This document shows positions 43,424 through 50,758 of a DNA stretch of 64,000 bases, piece by piece. The position numbers and the translations under genes were made by a program. The DNA is from Bdellovibrionaceae bacterium UBA1609 (GTDB lineage: Bacteria; Bdellovibrionota; Bdellovibrionia; Bdellovibrionales; UBA1609). Position 1 is the first letter of the stretch; each line of letters begins with the position of its first letter. The stretch lies in contig DCMZ01000003.1 of the NCBI GenBank assembly GCA_002321895.1, positions 647,070-711,069 of the forward strand, written 5' to 3'. The notes below the pieces were generated by a model, which did not search any database, was not told the DNA's origin, and was given only the letters and a program-made list of their open reading frames with translations.

Positions 43424-43670
43424 GTGGGACCCGATAGCGTCCCACTGTCTATCAAATTACGTCACTTCTTCTTAAAACAACTCTATTGGTTTTGTTGAAC
43501 TAAAACTGAGCCCAAGTAGAACACTTGGCCCGTCCCTTGCTCTAGGTAATGGTCAGCTGTACGTGAGCTGAAGTCTTCTTAGGTTGAGTGGATACCCCTC
43601 CCTCCCCCTAAAAGTTTCCCGGACACGAAAGTGTCTACCCATCTGCAAAACTTAAGAAGACCTTTTTTTT
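43424..43670 (+). ncRNA. candidate structured non-coding RNA with C-rich loop
   Basis: This gene-free stretch contains successive hairpins: GTGGGAC/GTCCCAC (43424-43445), CCAAGT/ACTTGG (43512-43528), TCAGCT/AGCTGA (43553-43571), then a long 13-base stem (43573-43585 with 43649-43661, one G-U). Inside the last loop are CCCCTCCCTCCCCC (43595-43608) and a GGACAC-GAAA-GTGTCT tetraloop hairpin. Eight T follow at 43663-43670. The C-rich loop could pair with ribosome sites. No strong promoter was found, so boundaries are uncertain and parts could be terminators. Confidence 0.4.
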
Positions 43671-43714
43671 AAACTTTGAATTTTATGACAATTAGATAGA
43701 GCTGGCGGACTTCA

Positions 43715-43756
43715 CCAAAAGGTGCCAGGCACCTTTTGGAGCTGTAATGCATCAAT
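43715..43756. repeat. dispersed palindromic repeat, copy C
   Basis: CCAAAAGGTGCC, central A, GGCACCTTTTGG, followed by AGCTGTAATGCATCA. It lies in the gap before the 43945 lipoprotein gene, 45 bases after the candidate RNA's T tract. This is the most complete copy. Confidence 0.85.
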
Positions 43757-43944
43757 GCCGAGGATGAAAGGCTTCTTCAGGAAGTGCTTGGTGTCGGTAG
43801 GAATGACGACAATTTTTGTCTCAATGTGAGAAATATTACACTCAAGTCAAACATAGAGACGTTAGAGCCCAGAAAATGCGGGCATGGAGCTTGCTCTATT
43901 TAAGGCTGATTGAAAAGTTTAACCATATCAATGGGGATAGAAAA

Positions 43945-45261
43945 ATGATGAAAGCGTGGATACAACTTATCTTAATGTGCGCGATGATAATCACCGGTGG
44001 CGTTTTTGCTGGTTGTTCTAAAGGTGGCAGTGGCAGTAACACGCGTGTGAGCCCTCAAAGCCAGCGGGACAACACAGCTCTGAACCGAATCATCAATAAG
44101 CTGAAAGATTACGACTGTAATTTAAATCAAACTGTTGAGCGAGTGAACCAGGATGCAAAGATTGTTTGTAGTGACTTGGATGACTTGAATAATGAAAAGC
44201 TAGATGAGGTTTCAGAGCTTCTATCTCAATTAGAAAATGAGCTCACTCTGATGAACAGAAACGTGACGAAGACTCAAGAAGAGAGAAATCGTTACGCCAT
44301 TATAATGGACGCGGCTTCTACCGCTCGAAAAGATGTGAGAAATGCTCGGCGAGGTCTAACAAACCTCAAGCTTGAGACTCGTGAAGAACGACTGGAATCA
44401 TTAGAAGAGGTTATCATTAAAACCTTAGATCGATTTGCAGACAATTCTGAAGGATGTTTTTATGAAGAGGCTTACAGGACTGTATCATGCGACTATTCTC
44501 TAGAGAATATGTTAGAAGAGGTGCGAGTGGCGCCGAGAGATAGCGCAAAGATCGCAAAACAGATCGAAATGCGTAAGCAGTCTTATAAAGCCTTAATCAA
44601 GGATTTGCGACCTGGCGGTGATATTCAAGACGATGTTGAGTCTTGGCATAAAGACGACGATTCTCGTGAGGATAGAGCTAAAGACATTATGGCTGAAACT
44701 CGTCAAATTTTAAGCCGAGCCATGCCTCGGGCGTTAGAAAATGAAATGCGGCTGGAGATGTACAGAATGGATGCCGCAATGACTGTGATTTTTGCCCTTG
44801 ATCTGGATGGTGTTGTTAAGGAGATTAACGAAGACCTAGAATCTCGAGCTGAAAACTATATTGATATTGAAATCCAAATGCCATTTGATCTAGAAGGTAT
44901 TGAAGAGATGTTGGATCAGCGAGTGTCAGTGATCGTTAGCGAGACCATTGGCGATTCAGAGGATTTTGATGTGATAGGTTATGATGCGGCCTTGAGAAAG
45001 ATCAATACTGCGCAAGCCAATGATGTAGATGCCTTGAGAGACATAAACATCCGAGTCCAATCTCATATAGACTCCTTAGAGGCGGTGCAAGCACGCTATG
45101 AAAGTATGGAGAAAGATGATGCTAATGGAGATGCTGTGGAAACTCGTCTGCAGGCTCGTAGATATCTATCTTACATTAGCAAAACGGTAAGAAAGCTTGA
45201 GTCTCTAAAAACAGCAGCTAAAAATAAAGCGGACCGATTGAATCCTCCACCAGCGAGCTAA
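43945..45261 (+). CDS. coiled-coil lipoprotein, unknown role
   Basis: No family recognised. The start ATG 43945 follows GGGGAT by six bases and opens a lipoprotein signal (MMKAWIQLILMCAMIITGGVFAGC, cysteine at residue 24). After a Gly/Ser linker, the 438-residue product is mostly charged helix (EVSELLSQLENELTLMNRNVTKTQEERN; RQARRYL-type heptads), with a few cysteines near residues 59-70 and 173-182. It is followed by its own terminator and then by another large lipoprotein gene, so the two may be surface partners. That is inference from position only. Confidence 0.7.
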   Translation: MMKAWIQLILMCAMIITGGVFAGCSKGGSGSNTRVSPQSQRDNTALNRIINKLKDYDCNLNQTVERVNQDAKIVCSDLDDLNNEKLDEVSELLSQLENELTLMNRNVTKTQEERNRYAIIMDAASTARKDVRNARRGLTNLKLETREERLESLEEVIIKTLDRFADNSEGCFYEEAYRTVSCDYSLENMLEEVRVAPRDSAKIAKQIEMRKQSYKALIKDLRPGGDIQDDVESWHKDDDSREDRAKDIMAETRQILSRAMPRALENEMRLEMYRMDAAMTVIFALDLDGVVKEINEDLESRAENYIDIEIQMPFDLEGIEEMLDQRVSVIVSETIGDSEDFDVIGYDAALRKINTAQANDVDALRDINIRVQSHIDSLEAVQARYESMEKDDANGDAVETRLQARRYLSYISKTVRKLESLKTAAKNKADRLNPPPAS

Positions 45262-45300
45262 AATTAATTTTTAAAGTTTCATCTTGATACAAAAGTTTGG

Positions 45301-45338
45301 CCCCGGATAGCAACACTATCTGGGGATTGTTTGTTGTT
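45301..45338 (+). terminator. terminator after coiled-coil lipoprotein gene
   Basis: CCCCGGATAG (45301-45310), loop CAACA, CTATCTGGGG (45316-45325), with one G-U pair, then ATTGTTTGTTGTTG. The T-rich tail is interrupted, so strength is moderate. Confidence 0.7.
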
Positions 45339-45438
45339 GAGACAGTAGAGTCAATCCAGAGTTAATTTGTTGAATTAAACCTCTAAAAAGACAGTAAAAA
45401 ACCGATAAATAGAGAGTAATTAACCAACGGAGTTGATC

Positions 45439-48297
45439 GTGGTTCGTTTATGGCTTTTACTCCTTATCGCATTCTCGTTTACCTTTTCAGGATGTACGAG
45501 AAACACGGATAAAAATAGTCTCTCATTTTCTATGAGTTCCACTTCTAGTAGTGGTTATGGCGCACAAAGTGTTGATGATTTTGCACTTGGGTACTTAGCC
45601 ATAAATCTGGTGTATCCCAACGGGAAGCGGGTTTTTAAATCCTATGAGACCAGAAAAATTTTCGAGTTGATAGCAGATAGTACATCTACCGGAACGGCCT
45701 TGGGTTCAGTTATTCAGTTACCTGATGATCCATCGGTACAGTTTATTCCTTCCGATCCAGCCAACCCATTTAAGGGTGAGTTTATAATTGATGTTGAAGG
45801 GCCGGATGTTGTTGCAGCCAGTGGAGTTAAATTTCAATTGCTTACGTTGGATAGGGGTATTGAAGGTACTACTGAAGATGGAAAGGAACGTTTCCAGTAT
45901 GCTGAGTTGCCTTCAATAGACATTGGTGGGGAGACCGAAGTTGTTATAGATTCTTTTTTAGAATCTACGACTGTAACAAACAAGGTAGAGTTTGGTGGAC
46001 GCTTCTTAGATACGCCGACGAGTGGTCCTTCAGGTCCTATCTCTTATATGTATAGCCCAGGAAACGGATCTCCCGCGATGAAAGTGCACGAAGGCTTTAT
46101 GGCAAAAGGGTGGTTTACAGCTTCGGCTTTTGATGGCTTTAATCTATCCATACAACTTGAGCCTCACGCATTGAATGTTCTTAATGAGCCAAGGGTTTTA
46201 TTTGAAGACATAAATGCGTCTAGCACTATTTTCACCGTAGGCAGTGAGACGTATAGAGCGGAATTCGATGTTCCCGCATTTAAGAGAGCTTATAATATTT
46301 TCGAATCCAGTCCCGAGTCTCAATTGGGTGGTAGATATGTGATGGGGTTTTTTACCGGACCCAATAATGTCATCGTACAAACAGCTTTGACGGGTGGGGG
46401 CTATGAGGTCTGCTACCATGATAAGAGTATAGCGATCCCAGAGGCTTATAAGGGGGGAGATACGGATCAGTCAGATCGGATGCTTTATGTTGCCTCCGGT
46501 GGAACTTCGGCTGATGTTAGACCTCTTAATGGTGGTGTATTAAAGACATTCGGAAATTTTTCGTATGCGGAAGATTGCTTGTTTAAATCGAATCAACATA
46601 TGGCCTTTTTACCTCAGTACTTAGCTTCTGGTGGTGGAGACGGTGGGTTTGGAATGAACGTGCCGTTTGGCGTGGTTGATGCTGCAGATGCTCGGCAGCC
46701 GTTCCTTCGTAGGCATTACGACCGATTCTCCCAGGAATTAGGACTTGAAATTCGTATGTTGCCAGGGACAGAAGAAATTTTTAGTGGAATTTCTGTTCTC
46801 TATAAAGAAAGAAGCGATAGTAATGATGGCGACAATTATTATGGGGGAGGAGAGGATATTACCTGTAAGGAATTCGCCATTGAGCAAGGCTTCACCGAAT
46901 TCGCCTCTTTAGATCCCTCTACTTCGAACCATAGTTTAAACATTTCTCCGGCGGAAGCTCATATGAACGAATTGCTTCTATGTCCCTATATAGAGGTTGC
47001 AGGTGTTCGTAACTTTATTCGATCAGGTATCCATTTAGAGCGCATCATTCACGACGATTGGGAAGGCGACTTAGGAATTGGGGCGGAAGACTTTAATGTA
47101 GTGGGTGGTGATGAGTTTATGAGTGCCACAATTTATGGAGAATACAGTAAACTCATTGGCTTAGCTCAAGAGCCGGGGATGCCAGAGCTACTAAGGATAA
47201 CAAGATCCAATACAGGCACAGATTACCTCAAAGAAGGGGATGAAATTTTAGTTTCAGTTCATTCTAAAGAGGGTTCGAACACTTGTGGTGATCATTTCTA
47301 TGTGGACAACGACGGAAATCCGGGAACAAATGAGATTAATACCGGCTATGGTAACTATTATCGTGTTTTGTATAAAGTGGATTCCGATAACTACGTTGTG
47401 CAACGAAAAGGAATTTTAGCGGATATTTTTAATTCGGGGAATGCGGGACATCTTTCTATAACCCCTGCTGTAGGAACGGATCACTGTGGGGCCTACGTCA
47501 CTCGGGTACGAGAGTTTAAAAACCTAATCATTGATCCCACTCGCGTGATATCAGCAAATCGGTTCGATTACACTACTGGTGGCGGAATTATTGCTTTGAA
47601 AGTAAATGGAGACTTGCAGTTTGCCGGTAATGGCGGAGCCATTGAAGCCGCCGGTCGTGGCTATGAAGCGGATTTTACATCCTCCACCTATGGTGGTGGA
47701 GTGTACGGTCCTGGAGGAGGATCTGACACGGTGTCGGGTGGTTCACCAGGATCCAGTTCCGCCGGTGGTGGTGCTGGAGCCAAAGGTGATGGTGCCGATG
47801 GAGCTGGAGCTGAAGCGGGTGGAGTTTTTGTCAATCAGGGACCCTTTGCTTTTGGGTCGGCTGGTGGACAGGATGCCACTCCATCAAATGATCCGACGGA
47901 TGTGGCGAATCGCTGGGGAACCGGTGGTGGAGTTGTGGCCATTAACGCTCGAAGAGTACAAGTAGCGGGAGCGACAAATACGTCTACTATTAAAGCTTAC
48001 GGTAGTGACGGTACAGGTGGCTCAGGCGGTGGTGGTGGTGGATCACTGATCCTGAATATTCCGGAGGTCGAAGTGTTGTCTGGTAACCAGTTAGAGCTAT
48101 TAGCTCATGGTGGTGATGCTGCCTCAAGTACTGGGGGAGTAGGTGGCGGCGGCCAAATGGAATTGCGCACTTGTATTTACAATTGGGCCGACTTTTTGGT
48201 GGAAACCAGTATTGCTCCGAGTGCTGTTGGGTTTTTAAATGGTGCTGGTGGTATGAGTTTCACGCAAAGCCACATCAACGATGGTTGTAACAACTGA
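45439..48297 (+). CDS. large glycine-rich surface lipoprotein, unknown role
   Basis: No named domain. The product (952 residues from GTG 45439, with GGAG six bases before) has a lipoprotein signal MVRLWLLLLIAFSFTFSGC. The first ~700 residues look like beta-rich globular sequence. Residues ~715-880 are very Gly/Ala-rich, low-complexity segments (YGGGVYGPGGGSD, SSAGGGAGAKGDGADGAGAEAGG, GSGGGGGGSLILNIPEV) alternating with VVAINARRVQVAG-like strands, a pattern seen in myxobacterial AgmC-like and Bdellovibrio surface proteins. It could mediate adhesion or gliding contact. Its end overlaps the next gene by 17 bases. Confidence 0.75.
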   Translation: MVRLWLLLLIAFSFTFSGCTRNTDKNSLSFSMSSTSSSGYGAQSVDDFALGYLAINLVYPNGKRVFKSYETRKIFELIADSTSTGTALGSVIQLPDDPSVQFIPSDPANPFKGEFIIDVEGPDVVAASGVKFQLLTLDRGIEGTTEDGKERFQYAELPSIDIGGETEVVIDSFLESTTVTNKVEFGGRFLDTPTSGPSGPISYMYSPGNGSPAMKVHEGFMAKGWFTASAFDGFNLSIQLEPHALNVLNEPRVLFEDINASSTIFTVGSETYRAEFDVPAFKRAYNIFESSPESQLGGRYVMGFFTGPNNVIVQTALTGGGYEVCYHDKSIAIPEAYKGGDTDQSDRMLYVASGGTSADVRPLNGGVLKTFGNFSYAEDCLFKSNQHMAFLPQYLASGGGDGGFGMNVPFGVVDAADARQPFLRRHYDRFSQELGLEIRMLPGTEEIFSGISVLYKERSDSNDGDNYYGGGEDITCKEFAIEQGFTEFASLDPSTSNHSLNISPAEAHMNELLLCPYIEVAGVRNFIRSGIHLERIIHDDWEGDLGIGAEDFNVVGGDEFMSATIYGEYSKLIGLAQEPGMPELLRITRSNTGTDYLKEGDEILVSVHSKEGSNTCGDHFYVDNDGNPGTNEINTGYGNYYRVLYKVDSDNYVVQRKGILADIFNSGNAGHLSITPAVGTDHCGAYVTRVREFKNLIIDPTRVISANRFDYTTGGGIIALKVNGDLQFAGNGGAIEAAGRGYEADFTSSTYGGGVYGPGGGSDTVSGGSPGSSSAGGGAGAKGDGADGAGAEAGGVFVNQGPFAFGSAGGQDATPSNDPTDVANRWGTGGGVVAINARRVQVAGATNTSTIKAYGSDGTGGSGGGGGGSLILNIPEVEVLSGNQLELLAHGGDAASSTGGVGGGGQMELRTCIYNWADFLVETSIAPSAVGFLNGAGGMSFTQSHINDGCNN

Positions 48298-48895
48298 TAT
48301 TTCGAACGTTATGTCTGAGTTAAAGCAGCGAATGAGAGAAGTGGGATTGGTGGATGTTCAAGATTTGGACTCCACCATCCAAGTCCATCTGGCCTATGCG
48401 ACCCCGAACAATTTTATGAATCAAATCATGTATGAATCTCATCATGCGTTTTTGTTGGAGTCTGTGGCAAAGGCGTTAGTGAAAGCTCAAAACGAATTTA
48501 AATCTCTGGGCTATGCCATTAAAATCTTAGATGCTTATCGGCCGTTTTCTGTTCAAGAGAAATTTTGGGAGCGCTACCCGAAACCTTCCTTTTTAGCTCG
48601 GCCCTTACGTAATGAGGAAAAGCTGGTCTCTGGCTCTAAGCACAATCGAGGCGCAGCAGTGGATATCACTCTAGTGGACAAGGCGGGAGCAGAACTCCCA
48701 ATGCCGACGCCATTTGATGAATTTTCAGCTCGGGCCGGCCGCTCCTTTATAGGCGTAAATGATCCCGAATTGCGCAATGTAAAGTTGTTGGAAGAAGTGA
48801 TGCAAAAATACCACTTTTTAGGGCTTCCTAGTGAATGGTGGCACTTTGATCACAATGACTGGACGGAATATCCTCTTCTAGATGTGCCCTTATAG
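48281..48895 (+). CDS. D-alanyl-D-alanine dipeptidase, VanX/DdpX type
   Basis: The 204-residue zinc enzyme splits D-Ala-D-Ala. It shows the substrate region ILDAYRPFSVQEKFW, the zinc motif SKHNRGAAVDITLV (SxHxxGxAxD) and the catalytic EWWHFD near the C-terminus. There is no signal peptide, so it acts in the cytoplasm, perhaps salvaging D-Ala from digested wall peptides, rather than giving vancomycin resistance, because no vanH/vanA is near. ATG 48311 is an alternative start. It overlaps the surface lipoprotein gene. Confidence 0.9.
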   Translation: MVVTTDISNVMSELKQRMREVGLVDVQDLDSTIQVHLAYATPNNFMNQIMYESHHAFLLESVAKALVKAQNEFKSLGYAIKILDAYRPFSVQEKFWERYPKPSFLARPLRNEEKLVSGSKHNRGAAVDITLVDKAGAELPMPTPFDEFSARAGRSFIGVNDPELRNVKLLEEVMQKYHFLGLPSEWWHFDHNDWTEYPLLDVPL

Positions 48896-48935
48896 CGGTC
48901 AATTTGTCTGTTCGCATTAGTGGTAAACAATATAA

Positions 48936-48973
48936 CTGACAAAATACCATTCTCTGAGAATAATTGATTCTCA
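48936..48973 (+). promoter_or_regulatory. promoter overlapped by a perfect inverted repeat
   Basis: CTGACA (48936-48941) and AATAAT (48959-48964) are 17 bases apart. The perfect inverted repeat TGAGAAT (48955-48961) AATTG ATTCTCA (48967-48973) covers the -10 element and likely start point, a classic repressor position. The controlled gene starts at 49004. Confidence 0.6.
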
Positions 48974-49003
48974 AAACAACAGGACAATTTAAAAGGAGTC
49001 ATT

Positions 49004-49654
49004 ATGAAAGCAATGATAGTGCTTTTACTCGCCATCAGTTATGGGCTTGTAGGTTGTGTAAGTATATCTACACTTCAAGATGCAGAAACAACAAAAAAGG
49101 GAGAGATGAGTCATACGGTGGCTATCGGTAATATCGGTGGTGAAGTGGATGTGGATGGTGCTTCTGGTCTGCCTGGTGATCTGGCCGACGAGATTAGTGT
49201 GCCAATGATCGACTATATGTTTCGTTATGGTTTTCATGAGTCCATGGATTTTGGTTTAAGAATTTCAGGTTCTTCCTATGGTGCCGATTGGAAATGGAAT
49301 TTTATTAATGGTGAGTTTGGTTTAGCTTCGGGTCTTGGGATTGGTATCTCAGAATATGAAATCGAATCGGGATCTACTAAGGAAAAGTATTCACTACAAG
49401 ACCTCGTGATTCCTGTATATACGCATTATAACTTCAATGAAACTTTACGTGGTTATCTTGTGCCAAAATTTGTAATTCGATCCGTAAATACAAATGCAAC
49501 AGGCGTAGAAAATACTTCTAACAATCTACTCGGAGCTACGATTGGTCTTAAAATCAATAAGTGGTTTGTGGAATACACGACTTTAACGGGTGAATCTGAA
49601 GAGAGCGAAGAAGATATTTCTGTCAGTCAATTCGCCGCTGGGTATACTTTCTAG
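49004..49654 (+). CDS. outer-membrane beta-barrel-like lipoprotein
   Basis: The 216-residue product has the lipobox YGLVGC (cysteine at 18) and then strand-rich sequence (YMFRYGFHESMDFGLRISGSSYGADWKW, YTHYNFNETLRGYLVPKFVIR, VEYTTLTGES, FAAGYTF), ending in phenylalanine, like a small barrel. A lipoprotein with a barrel-like end is unusual; the role is unknown. AAAAGGAGTC precedes the ATG. Regulation by the overlapping palindrome upstream is likely. A copy of the dispersed palindrome follows the stop. Confidence 0.7.
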   Translation: MKAMIVLLLAISYGLVGCVSISTLQDAETTKKGEMSHTVAIGNIGGEVDVDGASGLPGDLADEISVPMIDYMFRYGFHESMDFGLRISGSSYGADWKWNFINGEFGLASGLGIGISEYEIESGSTKEKYSLQDLVIPVYTHYNFNETLRGYLVPKFVIRSVNTNATGVENTSNNLLGATIGLKINKWFVEYTTLTGESEESEEDISVSQFAAGYTF

Positions 49655-49655
49655 T

Positions 49656-49697
49656 AAAAAAGGTGCCAGGCACCTTTTGGAGCTGTCGAGCGTCACA
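49656..49697. repeat. dispersed palindromic repeat, copy D
   Basis: AAAAAGGTGCCAGGCACCTTTT then GGAGCTGTCGAGCGTCAC begins just after the stop of the 49004 gene and may act as its terminator. It matches copies A and C in both palindrome and flank. Confidence 0.85.
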
Positions 49698-49735
49698 GAA
49701 GTGGCGCCGACGCTTTAAAACCACGAATGGTTATT

Positions 49736-50575
49736 TTACTTACTCACTAAACAGGCGGTGGCTCCAGCCGGCAAATGGCCGTTATTAAATGGTACTGTCA
49801 TCTCCTTGGAAGAGGTCTCACCTGGGGCAAAAGATTTTAAAAGGTTTTCCAGCGCTAGAGGCGTGTAACCTTGAGAATGAGAAGACAAACTTATAAAGTG
49901 AAAGTTTTCTGATTTTAAAAGTTTTAAATTTTCTAATAGAGGAACCATGTCGTCCTCAATTTTCCAAACTTGTTTTTTCGTACCCCGTCCAAAAGAAGGC
50001 GGATCTAAGATAATCGCTTCGTATTTATTTTCTCGACGAACCTCTCTTTCAACAAATGACTTAACGTCGTCGACAATGTAGCGAATAGGGGCATCACCCA
50101 ATTCATTCAATTCGGAATTCTCTTTGGCCCACTGTACAGATGTTTTAGATGCATCTAAATGAACCACTTCAGCTCCGGATTGGGCACAGGCTATGGAAGC
50201 TCCACCGGTATAGGCAAAGAGATTAAGTACCCTGTAGGGCGTGTTAGATCCACGGTTCATACATAGCTCTCGAAACTCCACCCAATTGGGTCCTTGTTCA
50301 AAGAAAGCTCCAATGTGACCAAAACCAGTTCTTCGCATTCGCATTTTCACGCCAAAGTGATCTATATCCCAATCTTCCGGTAAGTCAGAACTCACATTCC
50401 TCCAATCCCCTTTTCCATCAGATTTCCGAATGAATTCCGCTTGGTGGTTTTTCCATTCGGACCGGTCAAGTGACCTGGACCATACGGCTTGGGGGGAAGG
50501 CCTTCTCAGGCGAAAGGAGCCAATGCGCTCCAGCTTTTCAAAGTCTCCACAGTCGATAATTTCGTAATCAGTCAT
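49736..50575 (-). CDS. class I SAM-dependent methyltransferase, RlmI/RlmK-like
   Basis: The 279-residue protein has the methyltransferase part of the RlmI/RlmK group: YRVLNLFAYTGGASIACAQSGAEVVHLDASKTSVQWAKEN for SAM binding, then YEAIILDPPSFGRG (DPPxF motif, the base-flipping catalytic region) and FHFISLSSHSQGYTP. Substrate is probably a ribosomal RNA cytosine or guanine, but no PUA domain is present. A second, PUA-containing member lies at 58502. Confidence 0.85.
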   Translation of the reverse strand: MTDYEIIDCGDFEKLERIGSFRLRRPSPQAVWSRSLDRSEWKNHQAEFIRKSDGKGDWRNVSSDLPEDWDIDHFGVKMRMRRTGFGHIGAFFEQGPNWVEFRELCMNRGSNTPYRVLNLFAYTGGASIACAQSGAEVVHLDASKTSVQWAKENSELNELGDAPIRYIVDDVKSFVEREVRRENKYEAIILDPPSFGRGTKKQVWKIEDDMVPLLENLKLLKSENFHFISLSSHSQGYTPLALENLLKSFAPGETSSKEMTVPFNNGHLPAGATACLVSK

Positions 50576-50623
50576 ACCATCGGTTTATCATCTTCAACTG
50601 GAGGTACCAAGTTCCTTTTTCGG

Positions 50624-50655
50624 TCAGGAAAAAGGTGCCAGGTTTTTTGAAGAGT
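50624..50655. repeat. decayed copy of the dispersed palindrome
   Basis: TCAGGAAAAAGGTGCCAGGTTTTTTGAAGAG keeps the left half of the palindrome but the right half is degraded, so the hairpin is lost. It lies between the methyltransferase and VWA genes. Confidence 0.5.
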
Positions 50656-50711
50656 TTCCTCTGGAAATTCCGTAATAGGTTGGGTGAGGCGATAAAGATA
50701 TTATTACCCTT

Positions 50712-50745
50712 TTATAAGAGAATCGGGCGTGAAGTTCGCCCGATT
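50712..50745 (-). terminator. terminator of VWA gene
   Basis: On the minus strand, AATCGGGCG (50745-50737), loop AACTTCA, CGCCCGATT (50729-50721) and then CTCTTATAAAA. The stem is perfect; the tail is only moderately T-rich. Confidence 0.75.
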
Positions 50746-50758
50746 TATAAAGTAGGGG

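Noticed and set aside
48281..48895. vancomycin resistance cluster
   Set aside because: Only a VanX-like dipeptidase is present; there is no vanH, ligase or vanRS in the neighbourhood.
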